This document shows, in pieces, positions 16,200 to 24,993 of a DNA stretch of 34,841 nt. Within the stretch, counting starts at the first letter, position 1, and every line of letters begins with the position of its first letter. Position numbers and translations under genes: made by a program. Under the pieces are notes generated by a model. It did no database searches. It was not told where the DNA came from and was given only the letters and a program-made list of their open reading frames with translations. The stretch is from contig CAIVPX010000117.1 of assembly GCA_903907905.1 (NCBI GenBank), positions 1-34,841 on the forward strand, given 5' to 3'. Origin of the DNA: an uncultured bacterium. Lineage in GTDB: Bacteria; Pseudomonadota; Gammaproteobacteria; Burkholderiales; Burkholderiaceae_E.

Positions 16200-16218
16200 A
16201 GAGGTTCTCCGGGAAGCG

Positions 16219-18204
16219 TTAGGGTGAGGGGGGACGAGAAGGAGAGGGCGCGGCGGGTGCTGCTGCAGACTGCGGCGCCGCCCCCGAAGGAGCACCTGGT
16301 CCGAGCGAGGCGAGGTAGGCACGCCAGCCGCCGAAATCGCTGATGTCACGCGCACCCGCCAGCGCCCAGGGTTCGCATACAAATCCGTGCACGAAGCGGC
16401 CGTCGGCCAGTTCAACCGACCCCAGGCCCAGGGGCGGAGCAATCAGTGCGAGAAAGGAGCCCACCTCGGCAAGCGGCAGGTCCCAGACCTCGAGCTCGAT
16501 CGAGCAGCCCCCCTCGGCAACCCGCAGCATCCCCGGCTTGGGAGGCACCGTACCCGGCAAGGCATACAGGCGGTAGCTCGCCGCGCTCCGGGTACGCTCT
16601 CGCAGTACGCCCCGACGCTCGAGCAACTGGCTGTTGAGCGCCAGACCTGACAGATGAGCACCGACCACGGCAATGGGCAGGACGGGCTCTGCAGCAGGAG
16701 TGGGCAGGGGCAGGGGACTTTGCGACGAACCAGGTTCGCGTTGCGCAGTCAGGCCATCGCCCAAGGGCAGCCCCGCCGAGGCAACTGGATCGGCGGAGAC
16801 CTCAGGCCGGATCGCCCCTGGCAAGACCTTCGTCATGCCTTCCCATTCGCGCGCCCAGCGCGCAAGCGCCGCGTCGGATCCGGGCGGACCGATAAAGGTC
16901 ACGCCGAAGGGCAGACCGGCCGAGGTCAGGGACGCGGGCATCGACAGCGCGCACCACCCCAGCAGATTCACGAAGTTGGTGAAGGCCCCCAACTGCGAAT
17001 TCACCCCAATCGGGTCAGCGGCCAACTGCGCATGCGTCGGATGCCGCAACACGGTGGGCACCATGAGCATGTCGACATCGTCCCAGATCGCTGACAGCGC
17101 CTGCCTGGCGGACATCAGCTGATATTGAGCCCGAAACGTGTCGACCGCCGTCATGGAACGCGCCCGCCCGATCACGGCTGCCACGGTCGGGTCGAGCGCA
17201 TCCGGCGATTCATCGAGCAGCGATTGCACCACCGCGTAGCGCTCGGCGACCCAGGGCCCGTCGTAGAGGAGTCGGGCTACCGCAAACAGGGGGCTGAAGT
17301 CGATCACTTCGAGGCTCGACGCACAGGCTTCGATCCGCTCGATCGCCATCCCCCACGGCTGCTCGTAATCGGGTTGATGCTCGAAGGAGGGGGCGGACGG
17401 CAGGCCCACGCGCGGCGCCCGGTTCCATGCCGCAGGCCCCGGCCGCCAGGCACTGAATTCATCCGCCGCATCGGGCCCCTCGATCACCGACAGCACGGCC
17501 GCCGCGTCGGCGACCTCGAGGGCAAACACCGATACACAGTCAATGCTGCGACAGGCCGGCAGCACGCCCGCCGTGCTCACCCGCCCGGGCGTAGGCTTGA
17601 GTCCCACGATATTGTTGAAGCCCGCGGGCACACGCCCCGACCCCGCGGTATCGGTTCCCAGCGCAAAGGCAACGTCGCCTCGCGCCACCGCCACGGCGGA
17701 ACCAGCGCTCGAGCCCCCGCTCACATGCGCCGGCGAGAACACGCTCGATGGCGCACCATAAGGCGAGCGCGCCCCCACCAGCCCGGTTGCAAACTGATCA
17801 AGGTTGGTTTTTCCAAGCAGCACCGCACCAGCATCAAGCAATCTGCGCACCACCGTGGCGCAGCGCTCCGGCATCCTGCTGAAGGCAGGACAGGCTGCAG
17901 TCGTGGGCAAACCCGGCACATCGATGTTGTCCTTGACGGCAAACGGCACACCAAATAAAGGCATCGATCGCAGCAGCGCCGCCGGGTCGGGGTGCTGCCG
18001 GGCCAAGGCGTCCAGTTCGGCAATCCGGTCTTCCAGCATCGCCGGGTTCACTCGGGTAATCCACACCTCCCGGGGGCTTTCGAGGGCGATTCGCGTCACC
18101 CGCTCGCGCAGGCCCTGGAGAACCGGATACCCGTCCAGGACCGCGCGCCGCCAGTCGGTGAGCGTCAGGCAAGCGCGCTCGGAAAATCCGCTCGAAGAAC
18201 TCAT
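16219..18204 (-). CDS. atzF: allophanate hydrolase (amidase signature family, AtzF-like)
   Basis: A 661-residue cytoplasmic amidase with the two-domain plan of allophanate hydrolases, which convert allophanate to ammonia and carbon dioxide. The amidase domain (about 20-470) shows the Ser-Ser-Lys triad: K91 in FAVKDNIDVPG, S165 in GGSSAGS, and S189 in TDTAGSGRVPA. A Ser/Pro-rich linker at about 475-500 follows. The C-terminal domain of the AtzF/DUR1,2 type (about 500-632) contains GAHLSGLALNSQL, FVCEPWALAGARDI and FGGWRAYL. The last ~28 residues are Ala/Pro-rich and look disordered. It heads the transporter operon, 19 bp before the binding-protein gene. No urea carboxylase, biuret hydrolase or AtzE-like gene is nearby, so the source of its substrate is open. 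A related amide is a possible alternative substrate. Confidence 0.88.
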   Translation of the reverse strand: MSSSSGFSERACLTLTDWRRAVLDGYPVLQGLRERVTRIALESPREVWITRVNPAMLEDRIAELDALARQHPDPAALLRSMPLFGVPFAVKDNIDVPGLPTTAACPAFSRMPERCATVVRRLLDAGAVLLGKTNLDQFATGLVGARSPYGAPSSVFSPAHVSGGSSAGSAVAVARGDVAFALGTDTAGSGRVPAGFNNIVGLKPTPGRVSTAGVLPACRSIDCVSVFALEVADAAAVLSVIEGPDAADEFSAWRPGPAAWNRAPRVGLPSAPSFEHQPDYEQPWGMAIERIEACASSLEVIDFSPLFAVARLLYDGPWVAERYAVVQSLLDESPDALDPTVAAVIGRARSMTAVDTFRAQYQLMSARQALSAIWDDVDMLMVPTVLRHPTHAQLAADPIGVNSQLGAFTNFVNLLGWCALSMPASLTSAGLPFGVTFIGPPGSDAALARWAREWEGMTKVLPGAIRPEVSADPVASAGLPLGDGLTAQREPGSSQSPLPLPTPAAEPVLPIAVVGAHLSGLALNSQLLERRGVLRERTRSAASYRLYALPGTVPPKPGMLRVAEGGCSIELEVWDLPLAEVGSFLALIAPPLGLGSVELADGRFVHGFVCEPWALAGARDISDFGGWRAYLASLGPGAPSGAAPQSAAAPAAPSPSRPPSP

Positions 18205-18223
18205 CAGTCAGATCCGCATGAAC

Positions 18224-18264
18224 ATTAAAGGCGCGCACAAACTGTGCACATATCGGTATACAAG
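18224..18264 (-). promoter_or_regulatory. candidate GntR operator and promoter of the amidase-ABC operon
   Basis: The 181-bp divergent gap 18205-18385 contains two perfect dyads in front of the amidase gene: TGTGCACA at 18243-18250 and GTATAC at 18256-18261. The second lies in a context (TTGTATACCG on the minus strand) like known FCD-type GntR sites. A possible -10, TTTAAT, occurs at 18229-18224, but no good -35 is seen at normal spacing. The leuS side of the gap has a -10-like TAAACT at 18350-18355 without a clear -35; I see nothing else in the gap. Binding by the GntR protein is inferred. Confidence 0.4.
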
Positions 18265-18385
18265 CCGGAACGCATGCAGGAGGCGTGCCAGGCGATGGGC
18301 GGGCGCGGGCAAAGGAGCTGGGGGCGCGGCAACGCGGGCGCGATCCGGCTAAACTGAGCGGTTTCCCTGACCCAGCCCATCCGCC

Positions 18386-21055
18386 ATGCAAGAGAAGTAC
18401 GACGCCAGCGCGATCGAACGCGCCACCCAGCAGCACTGGCAGACGATCGACGCCTATCGCGCGGTCGAACACGATCCGCGTTTTCCGAAAGGCAAGTATT
18501 ACGCCTGCTCGATGCTGCCCTACCCCTCGGGCAAGCTGCACATGGGGCACGTGCGCAACTACACCATCAATGACGTGATGTACCGGCAGCTGCGCATGCA
18601 GGGCTACAACGTGCTCATGCCGATGGGTTGGGATGCGTTCGGCCTGCCCGCCGAGAATGCCGCAATGAAAAACGGCGTGGCCCCAGCCAAGTGGACTTGG
18701 GACAACATCGCCTACATGAAGAAGCAGATGCAGGCGATGGGACTGGCCATCGACTGGAGCCGCGAAGTCGCCACCTGCTCTCCCGACTACTACAAGTGGA
18801 ACCAGTGGCTGTTCCTCAAGATGCTCGAGCACGGCATCGCCTATCTGAAAAACGGCGTGGTCAACTGGGACCCGGTCGATCAGACCGTACTGGCCAACGA
18901 GCAGGTCATTGACGGCCGGGGCTGGCGTTCGGGCGCCGTCATTGAAAAACGCGAAATCCCGATGTACTACCTGGGGATCACGCGCTACGCCGAGGAGTTG
19001 CTCGAGGACATCGAGGCGCTGGGCTGGCCCGAGCGCGTCAAGCTCATGCAGGAGAACTGGATCGGCCGCTCCACGGGCGTGCGCTTTGCATTCCCGCATG
19101 ACATCCGCGACACCGACGGTTCGCGGGTGGGCGACGGCAAGCTGTTCGTCTTCACCACGCGCGCCGACACCATCATGGGTGTCACCTTCGTGGCCGTGGC
19201 GCCTGAGCACCCGCTGGCTGCGGTCGCAGCCGCCCGCGATCCACGCATCGCAAGCTTTGTCGACGCCTGCAAGCAGGGCGGCGTCACCGAGGCCGAACTG
19301 GCCACACGCGAAAAAGACGGGGTTCCCACGGGATTGAGCGTGGCGCACCCGCTCACCGGCGAACCGGTCGAAGTCTGGGTCGGCAACTACGTGCTGATGA
19401 CCTACGGCGACGGCGCGGTCATGGGTGTCCCGGCCCATGACGAGCGCGACTTCGCCTTCGCGCGCAAGTTCGGCCTGGCCATCCGTCACGTGATCGACGT
19501 CGGCGGCCAGACCTTCTCCGACCAACAGTGGCAGGCCTGGTACGAGAACAAGACCGAGGGCCGCTGCGTCAACTCGGGCCGCTACGACGGCCTCAGCTAC
19601 GCGCAGGCGGTCGATGCCATTGCGGCCGATCTCGCCGCTCGCGGTCTGGGCGAAAAGCGTATTCAGTATCGGCTGCGCGACTGGGGCATCTCGCGCCAGC
19701 GCTACTGGGGCACCCCCATCCCCATCATCCATTGCGACACGTGCGGCGCCGTGCCCGTACCGTACGACCAACTGCCGGTGAAACTGCCCGAGGATCTGGT
19801 CCCCGACGGCAGCGGCAACCCGCTCAATCGCGACGACCGATTCCTGCGCTGTCGGTGCCCGCGCTGCGACAAGCCCGCCCGGCGCGAAACCGACACCATG
19901 GACACCGTCATCGATTCGTCCTGGTACTACATGCGCTACTGCTCGCCCGACAACGCGCAATCAATGGTCGATGCCCGCAATGACGACTGGATGCCGATGG
20001 ACCAGTCCATCGGGGGTATCGAGCACGCCGTGCTGCATCTGCTCTACGCGCGTTTCTGGACCAAGGTCATGCGCGACATCCAGGGCGATTTCCCCGGCGA
20101 TTCGGCGCGGGGTCTGGTGAAGTTCGACGAGCCCTTCACCAACCTGCTATGCCAGGGCATGGTGCTCAACCACATCTACTCGCGTCGGGGCGACAAGGGC
20201 GGCATCGAATACTTCTGGCCCGATGACGTCGAGAACGTTCACGATGCCCGTGGTCAGGTGATCGGGGCCAAGCTCAAGTCCGACGGCTCGGCTGTCGACT
20301 ACGGCGGCGTGGGCACCATGAGCAAGAGCAAGAACAACGGCGTCGATCCTCAATCGCTCATCGACCAGTACGGCGCCGATACGGCGCGCCTGTTCGTCAT
20401 GTTCGCCTCGCCGCCCGAACAGACCCTCGAGTGGTCCGGTGCCGGCGTCGAGGGTGCACACCGCTTCCTACGCAGGCTCTGGGTCTGGTCCTTCGAGCAG
20501 CACGCCAGTCTGCGCGAGGTGAACGCGTTGCCTGACGCGGCCCAGCTTGACGACGCGCAGAAGGCCTTGCGACGAGACATCCACAGCATCCTGAAGCAGG
20601 CCGACTACGACTATCAGCGCAAGCAATACAACACGGTCGTATCGGCCGCGATGAAGATGCTCAATGCCCTCGAGAGCGCAAAGCTCGCCGCCTCGGCGAA
20701 CAGTGCTGCCGTGGTGGCCGAGGCGCTGTCACTGCTCATCCGGGTGCTGTATCCGATCGTGCCGCACGTCACCCATACCCTGTGGGTTGAACTCGGCTTT
20801 GCAGCCCGCTTCGGTGACCTGCTTGACGCGGGCTGGCCGGTCGTTGATGAAGCTGCCCTGCGACAGGACCGGCTCGAACTGGTGCTGCAGATCAACGGCA
20901 AGGTGAGGGGTGCAGTCGTCGTAGTCGCCACTGCGGACAAGGCCACCATCGAGGCCGCCGCGCTATCGAACGAGGCGTTTCTGCGGCATGCCGAAGGGCG
21001 CCCAGCGAAGAAGGTCATCGTCGTGCCGGGTCGCCTGGTCAACGTGGTCGTCTAG
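18386..21055 (+). CDS. leuS: leucyl-tRNA synthetase
   Basis: Class I aminoacyl-tRNA synthetase charging tRNA-Leu, 889 residues, slightly longer than the E. coli enzyme (860). The start [18 protein letters not shown] matches the family. The ATP-binding HIGH motif appears as HMGH in [15 protein letters not shown] (about residues 46-60). The large editing insertion follows ([17 protein letters not shown]; a conserved Asp in [22 protein letters not shown]). The KMSKS motif appears as [10 protein letters not shown] zinc-binding-like cysteine cluster is present ([23 protein letters not shown]). A C-terminal anticodon and tRNA-binding region ends at VNVVV. It heads the housekeeping run; the next gene starts 5 bp after its stop. 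Confidence 0.98.
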   Translation: MQEKYDASAIERATQQHWQTIDAYRAVEHDPRFPKGKYYACSMLPYPSGKLHMGHVRNYTINDVMYRQLRMQGYNVLMPMGWDAFGLPAENAAMKNGVAPAKWTWDNIAYMKKQMQAMGLAIDWSREVATCSPDYYKWNQWLFLKMLEHGIAYLKNGVVNWDPVDQTVLANEQVIDGRGWRSGAVIEKREIPMYYLGITRYAEELLEDIEALGWPERVKLMQENWIGRSTGVRFAFPHDIRDTDGSRVGDGKLFVFTTRADTIMGVTFVAVAPEHPLAAVAAARDPRIASFVDACKQGGVTEAELATREKDGVPTGLSVAHPLTGEPVEVWVGNYVLMTYGDGAVMGVPAHDERDFAFARKFGLAIRHVIDVGGQTFSDQQWQAWYENKTEGRCVNSGRYDGLSYAQAVDAIAADLAARGLGEKRIQYRLRDWGISRQRYWGTPIPIIHCDTCGAVPVPYDQLPVKLPEDLVPDGSGNPLNRDDRFLRCRCPRCDKPARRETDTMDTVIDSSWYYMRYCSPDNAQSMVDARNDDWMPMDQSIGGIEHAVLHLLYARFWTKVMRDIQGDFPGDSARGLVKFDEPFTNLLCQGMVLNHIYSRRGDKGGIEYFWPDDVENVHDARGQVIGAKLKSDGSAVDYGGVGTMSKSKNNGVDPQSLIDQYGADTARLFVMFASPPEQTLEWSGAGVEGAHRFLRRLWVWSFEQHASLREVNALPDAAQLDDAQKALRRDIHSILKQADYDYQRKQYNTVVSAAMKMLNALESAKLAASANSAAVVAEALSLLIRVLYPIVPHVTHTLWVELGFAARFGDLLDAGWPVVDEAALRQDRLELVLQINGKVRGAVVVVATADKATIEAAALSNEAFLRHAEGRPAKKVIVVPGRLVNVVV

Positions 21056-21060
21056 CGGCC

Positions 21061-21573
21061 ATGTCCACGCGCCGAAGCCTGCTGGCCTGGCCTGGGCTTG
21101 CGCTGCTCGCAAGCCTGGCGTCGTTCTCGGGCTGCGGCTTTCAGTTGCGCGGTCAGGCGCCCCTGCCTTTCAGGCGCCTTTACAGCGGCTTTGCGCGCAA
21201 CTCGGCCATCGGCGCCGAATTGCGCTCGCTTATCCGGGTCTCAAGCGACACGGTTGTCGTGGACCGGGTCGACGACGCCGACGCCCGCCTCGAGGTGCTG
21301 CTCGAGCGGCGCGAACGCGAGATCATCGCCTTCTCCAGCACCGGACGCCCTCGCGAGTTTCAGCTTCGCCTACGCCTTCGCTTTCGCCTGCTCGATGCCC
21401 GTGGGGCCGAATGGCTGGGCCCGACCGAACTGCTGCTAAGGCGCGAGATCGTTTCGACTGATATCGATGTGGTGAGCAAGCAGCAGGAGGAAGAAATGCT
21501 CCACCGCGAGATGGAAGCGGACGCGGTACAGCAACTACTGCGACGCCTCGCCGCGGTCAAGCCCCGGCAGTAG
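21061..21573 (+). CDS. lptE: LPS-assembly lipoprotein LptE
   Basis: Outer-membrane lipoprotein of 170 residues that plugs the LptD barrel and helps insert lipopolysaccharide. The N-terminus has arginines, a hydrophobic stretch and a lipobox-like SFSGC with the acylated cysteine at C25, followed at once by GFQLRGQAPLPF, the typical LptE opening. The rest is alternating sheet and helix (RVDDADARLEVLLERREREI) as in the family. It lies 5 bp after leuS and 6 bp before holA, an order common in proteobacteria. The -3 position of the lipobox is Phe rather than Leu, which is tolerated in some lipoproteins. Confidence 0.93.
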   Translation: MSTRRSLLAWPGLALLASLASFSGCGFQLRGQAPLPFRRLYSGFARNSAIGAELRSLIRVSSDTVVVDRVDDADARLEVLLERREREIIAFSSTGRPREFQLRLRLRFRLLDARGAEWLGPTELLLRREIVSTDIDVVSKQQEEEMLHREMEADAVQQLLRRLAAVKPRQ

Positions 21574-21579
21574 ACGGTC

Positions 21580-22602
21580 GTGCCACAGATCCGCCCCGAA
21601 GCGCTTGAAGCCACCCTGAGCCGTGGCATTCCGGCCATCACCTGGATTCACGGCGATGAGCCCCTGCTGGTTCAGGAGTCGGCTGATTCCCTGCGCAAGG
21701 CCGCACGGGCTGCGGGCGTCAGCGAGCGCCTGGTGTTTGAGGTCGACCGCAGCTTCAAACCCGAGGCGGTGGCGGCCGAAGCGAATGCCCTCTCGCTGTT
21801 TAGCGCGAGCAAGCTGATCGAGCTGCGTTTTGGTGGCAAACCCGGCAAGGAAAACGGCGAGGCCATCGCCGAGATTGCCGAGCGTCTGGACGATTCGGTT
21901 CGCCTGCTCGCGAGCAGTGCAAGGCTTGACCGCGTGGTCACCGATAGCGCGTGGTTCACCCGAATCGAGCGGGCCGGCGTGGTGCTGCCGATTTATCCGG
22001 TCGAAAGGCGGGAGCTTGCACGCTGGATCGCCGGCCGTCTGGCACGCCAGCGCCAACGCACCGACGCGGCCACGCTCGAACTCATTGCCGAGCGCGTCGA
22101 GGGCAATCTGCTGGCCGCGCATCAGGAAGTCAGCAAGCTCGGCCTGCTCTTTCCCGAGGGCGATTTGCCGGCTGAAGCGGCTCGTGCCGCCGTGCTGAGC
22201 GTGGCGCGCTACGACGCCTTCGATCTGGTGGAGGCCATGCTCGCAGGCGACCGGAACAGAGCCCTGCGCTCGGTGCAGGGCTTGCGCGCCGAGGGGGAGG
22301 CGCCCCCCCTGGTGCTGTGGTCGCTTGCTGACGCCATTCGCAGTCTGCTCAAACTGCACGCGGCCCGCCAGGCGGGGCAGGCCCTGAATCAGGCCATGCG
22401 CGCCGCGAGGATCTTCGGCCCACGCGAGCGCTTGTTCGAGGGCGCGCTGCGTCGCCTGCCCGCCTCGGTTTGCGAGACCGCCCTGCAGCAGGCAGCGCAG
22501 ACCGATAGAATCGCCAAAGGCGTGCATCCAGGCGATGTCTGGCATGCCATCGAGCGGATCGTCCTCACTCTGTCGGGCGTGCCGCTACCGAAGGAAAGCT
22601 GA
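21580..22602 (+). CDS. holA: DNA polymerase III subunit delta
   Basis: Delta subunit of the clamp loader, 340 residues. It opens the beta clamp and has an AAA+-like fold without a working ATP site. Recognisable stretches are [20 protein letters not shown] (residues 22-41), a central [56 protein letters not shown] and the C-terminal collar helices ([18 protein letters not shown]). The start is GTG at 21580, 6 bp after the lptE stop. The family position after lptE supports the call. It ends 4 bp before the proA GTG. Confidence 0.94.
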   Translation: MPQIRPEALEATLSRGIPAITWIHGDEPLLVQESADSLRKAARAAGVSERLVFEVDRSFKPEAVAAEANALSLFSASKLIELRFGGKPGKENGEAIAEIAERLDDSVRLLASSARLDRVVTDSAWFTRIERAGVVLPIYPVERRELARWIAGRLARQRQRTDAATLELIAERVEGNLLAAHQEVSKLGLLFPEGDLPAEAARAAVLSVARYDAFDLVEAMLAGDRNRALRSVQGLRAEGEAPPLVLWSLADAIRSLLKLHAARQAGQALNQAMRAARIFGPRERLFEGALRRLPASVCETALQQAAQTDRIAKGVHPGDVWHAIERIVLTLSGVPLPKES

Positions 22603-22606
22603 AGCC

Positions 22607-23890
22607 GTGGATACCCCCTCTGTCGATATTGCCGCCACCATCGAGCGCCTCGGGCGCCGCGCCCGGGACGCCAGCCGGGTCATCGCGCGGTCGGGCACAG
22701 ACGCCCGTAACCGCGCGCTGGCCGCGACCGCAGCGGCCATCCGGCGCGACTCGCACACCTTGCAGGCGCGAAATGCACGCGACCTCGAGGCCGCGCGCGC
22801 GGCTGGCCATGATGAGGCCTTCGTCGACCGACTGGCGCTCACCCCTCGCGTGATCGAGGCCATGGCCGCCGGCCTGGAGCAGATCATCGCGCTGCCCGAC
22901 CCGGTTGGCGAGATTTCTGGGCTCAGCTACCGGCCCTCAGGCATCCAGGTCGGCCGCATGCGCGTGCCGCTGGGTGTCATCGGCATCATTTACGAGTCGC
23001 GGCCCAACGTCACCATCGACGCAGCGGGCCTGTGCATCAAGTCGGGCAATGCCACCATCCTGCGCGGTGGCTCCGAAGCGATTCACAGCAACCAGGCCCT
23101 GGCCGAACTCATCCGCGAGGGGCTTGCTGCCGCGGGCCTGCCTGCGGATGCGGTGCAGGTCATCGACACCACCGACCGGGCGATGGTCGGCGCGCTCATC
23201 GCCGCCGAGCAATGGGTCGACGTGATTGTGCCCCGAGGCGGCAAGTCACTCACCGAACGCATCTCGCGCGAGGCGCGCGTGCCGGTCATTCGACACCTCG
23301 ACGGCATCTGTCATGTCTTCATCGACGACGCGGCCGATCTCGACAAGGCGATCCGCATCGCCGACAACGCCAAGACCCAGCGCTACTCACCCTGCAACAC
23401 CATGGAGACGCTGCTGGTCGCGGAGGCGATCGCCACCAGGGTGCTGCCGCCCTTGTGTCGTATCTACGCCGAAAAAGAGGTGGAACTGCGCGGCGATGCC
23501 AGGACCCGGCAGTTGCTGGCCGAGGCTGGCATCAGCTGCGGTGAAGCCACCGAAGAAGACTGGCGCACCGAGTACCTTGCGCCCATCCTGTCGATCCGAG
23601 TGCTCGCGGGCCTTGACGAGGCCATTGACCATATCGCCCGATACGGCTCGCAGCACACCGACGCCATCGTCACCGAAAACCACAGCCGGGCCATGCGATT
23701 CATTCGCGAAGTCGATTCCTCATCGGTCATGATCAACGCGTCCACACGCTTTGCCGACGGCTTTGAATACGGCCTGGGCGCCGAGATCGGCATCTCCACC
23801 AACAAGCTCCATGCCCGCGGCCCGGTCGGGCTCGAAGGGCTCACCTCGCTCAAGTACGTGGTCTTTGGCAGCGGTCAAATCCGCAGCTGA
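22607..23890 (+). CDS. proA: gamma-glutamyl phosphate reductase (glutamate-5-semialdehyde dehydrogenase)
   Basis: Second step of proline synthesis: NADPH-dependent reduction of glutamyl-5-phosphate to the semialdehyde. The protein has 427 residues. The catalytic cysteine is C263 in [14 protein letters not shown]. Other family stretches are [20 protein letters not shown] (121-140), [11 protein letters not shown] and [21 protein letters not shown] chose the GTG at 22607 because AAGGAA lies about 10 nt upstream and the protein then begins normally. The open frame extends to 22535, but those 24 residues lie inside holA. proB is not in the window; proC is about 5.3 kb downstream. Confidence 0.97.
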   Translation: MDTPSVDIAATIERLGRRARDASRVIARSGTDARNRALAATAAAIRRDSHTLQARNARDLEAARAAGHDEAFVDRLALTPRVIEAMAAGLEQIIALPDPVGEISGLSYRPSGIQVGRMRVPLGVIGIIYESRPNVTIDAAGLCIKSGNATILRGGSEAIHSNQALAELIREGLAAAGLPADAVQVIDTTDRAMVGALIAAEQWVDVIVPRGGKSLTERISREARVPVIRHLDGICHVFIDDAADLDKAIRIADNAKTQRYSPCNTMETLLVAEAIATRVLPPLCRIYAEKEVELRGDARTRQLLAEAGISCGEATEEDWRTEYLAPILSIRVLAGLDEAIDHIARYGSQHTDAIVTENHSRAMRFIREVDSSSVMINASTRFADGFEYGLGAEIGISTNKLHARGPVGLEGLTSLKYVVFGSGQIRS

Positions 23891-23929
23891 TCCCCGTACG
23901 CGACTCACCTACTCTTTACGGCACGCTTC

Positions 23930-24361
23930 ATGAGCTCGGGCTACAACCTGGTCAAGGCACTGCACATCATCTTTGTGACCAGCTGGTTCGCGGGGCTTTT
24001 CTATTTGCCGCGCATCTTCGTCAATCTCGCCATGGTTCCCGAACCCGGCGCCGAGCGCGATCGACTCCTCCTCATGGCCGGCAAGCTGTGGCGCTTCATG
24101 CAACCGCTGATGATGCTTGCGCTGGGCTTTGGTCTCTGGCTGTGGCTGGGCTACGGGGTCGGGGCACATACGGGCTGGATGCATGCCAAGCTTGCCGTCG
24201 TCGTGCTGCTGCTCGGTTATCACCATGTATGCGGCCGCATGCTCAAGCGGCTGCGCAGCGACAGCGACGGCCGCTCGCATGTCTGGTATCGCTGGTTCAA
24301 CGAAGCCCCGGTTCTGGCGCTCGTCGTGGTCGTGATTCTGGTGGTACTCAAACCCTTCTGA
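23930..24361 (+). CDS. hemJ: protoporphyrinogen IX oxidase, HemJ type
   Basis: Small integral inner-membrane protein of 143 residues with four hydrophobic helices, of the HemJ (formerly UPF0093) family. It oxidises protoporphyrinogen IX to protoporphyrin IX in haem synthesis in many bacteria lacking HemG and HemY. The conserved histidine H12 in VKALHIIFVTSWFAGLFYLPRIF and a second in WMHAKLAVV are the expected haem or porphyrin ligands. WYRWFNEAPVL is a typical C-terminal motif. It begins 39 bp after proA and ends 28 bp before the isomerase gene on the same strand. Confidence 0.9.
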   Translation: MSSGYNLVKALHIIFVTSWFAGLFYLPRIFVNLAMVPEPGAERDRLLLMAGKLWRFMQPLMMLALGFGLWLWLGYGVGAHTGWMHAKLAVVVLLLGYHHVCGRMLKRLRSDSDGRSHVWYRWFNEAPVLALVVVVILVVLKPF

Positions 24362-24389
24362 TCAGGGCTTGCGCCCTGGGGACACGTCA

Positions 24390-24992
24390 ATGGATCGCAC
24401 GCTCGACTACTACATGGTGCCGGCCTCGCCGTGGACCTACCTGGGCCACTCCCGGCTGCTCGAGCTCTGCGAGCGGCAAAGGGTATCCGTCCGTATCCTG
24501 CCTTTCGACCTCAACGGTCAGGTCTTTCCCCTGTCGGGCGGTCTGCCTCTGGGCAAGCGGGCGCCTCAGCGCCAGGCCTATCGCCTGATCGAACTCGCGC
24601 GCTGGCGTGAACTCACCGGCCTGCCACTCAACGCGCAACCAAAATTCTTCCCAGTGGCGGGGGACCATGCTGCCCTCGCCATCATCGCTGCCAACCAACT
24701 GCACGGTTCGGCGGCCGCGCTCAGGCTGGCAGGCGGTGTGCTGCGTGCGGTCTGGGCCGAGGAGCGCAACATCGCCGACGATGACACCCTCTCGGCGCTC
24801 ATCTCCGAGGCCGGGCTCGATTCAGGGCCGGTCATCGCAAATCGGGCGCAGGCGCTCGCCCAATACGAATCCAACACGCGTCAGGCCATCGAGCAGCAAG
24901 TTTTTGGCGCGCCCTGGTACGTGTGGCGGGGCGAACCCTTCTGGGGGCAGGACCGGCTCGATCTGCTCGAGCGCGCGATCGCGCGCGCCTGA
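24390..24992 (+). CDS. 2-hydroxychromene-2-carboxylate isomerase / DsbA-like thioredoxin-fold protein
   Basis: A 200-residue protein of the DsbA-like GST-kappa/HCCA isomerase family. The opening DYYMVPASPWTYLGHSRLLE carries the family Ser-Pro-(W/F)-x-Tyr active-site region, and there is no CxxC, so it is not a disulphide oxidase. The ending IEQQVFGAPWYVWRGEPFWGQDRLDLLERAI is diagnostic (the cis-Pro loop in FGAPW and the GQDRL motif). NahD-type members isomerise an intermediate of naphthalene breakdown, but many homologues in core operons have no known substrate. I therefore do not claim aromatic degradation. The ATG at 24390 has GGGGAC 7 bp upstream and is preferred to the TTG at 24369. It ends one base before rlmL. 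Confidence 0.82.
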   Translation: MDRTLDYYMVPASPWTYLGHSRLLELCERQRVSVRILPFDLNGQVFPLSGGLPLGKRAPQRQAYRLIELARWRELTGLPLNAQPKFFPVAGDHAALAIIAANQLHGSAAALRLAGGVLRAVWAEERNIADDDTLSALISEAGLDSGPVIANRAQALAQYESNTRQAIEQQVFGAPWYVWRGEPFWGQDRLDLLERAIARA

Positions 24993-24993
24993 G

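Noticed and set aside
16200-16442. N-terminal extension of the binding protein frame
   Set aside because: The frame runs back through the amidase gene. The Tat signal beginning at 16199 with GGAG upstream is the real start.
17834-19960. 708-codon minus-strand open frame covering the amidase start and the first half of leuS
   Set aside because: It crosses two well-supported genes in other frames and the promoter gap between them. Its composition is that of antisense leuS.
24390-24992. Naphthalene-degradation gene nahD
   Set aside because: The protein is of the HCCA isomerase family, but no aromatic-pathway genes are near and such homologues are common in core operons, so only the family is named.
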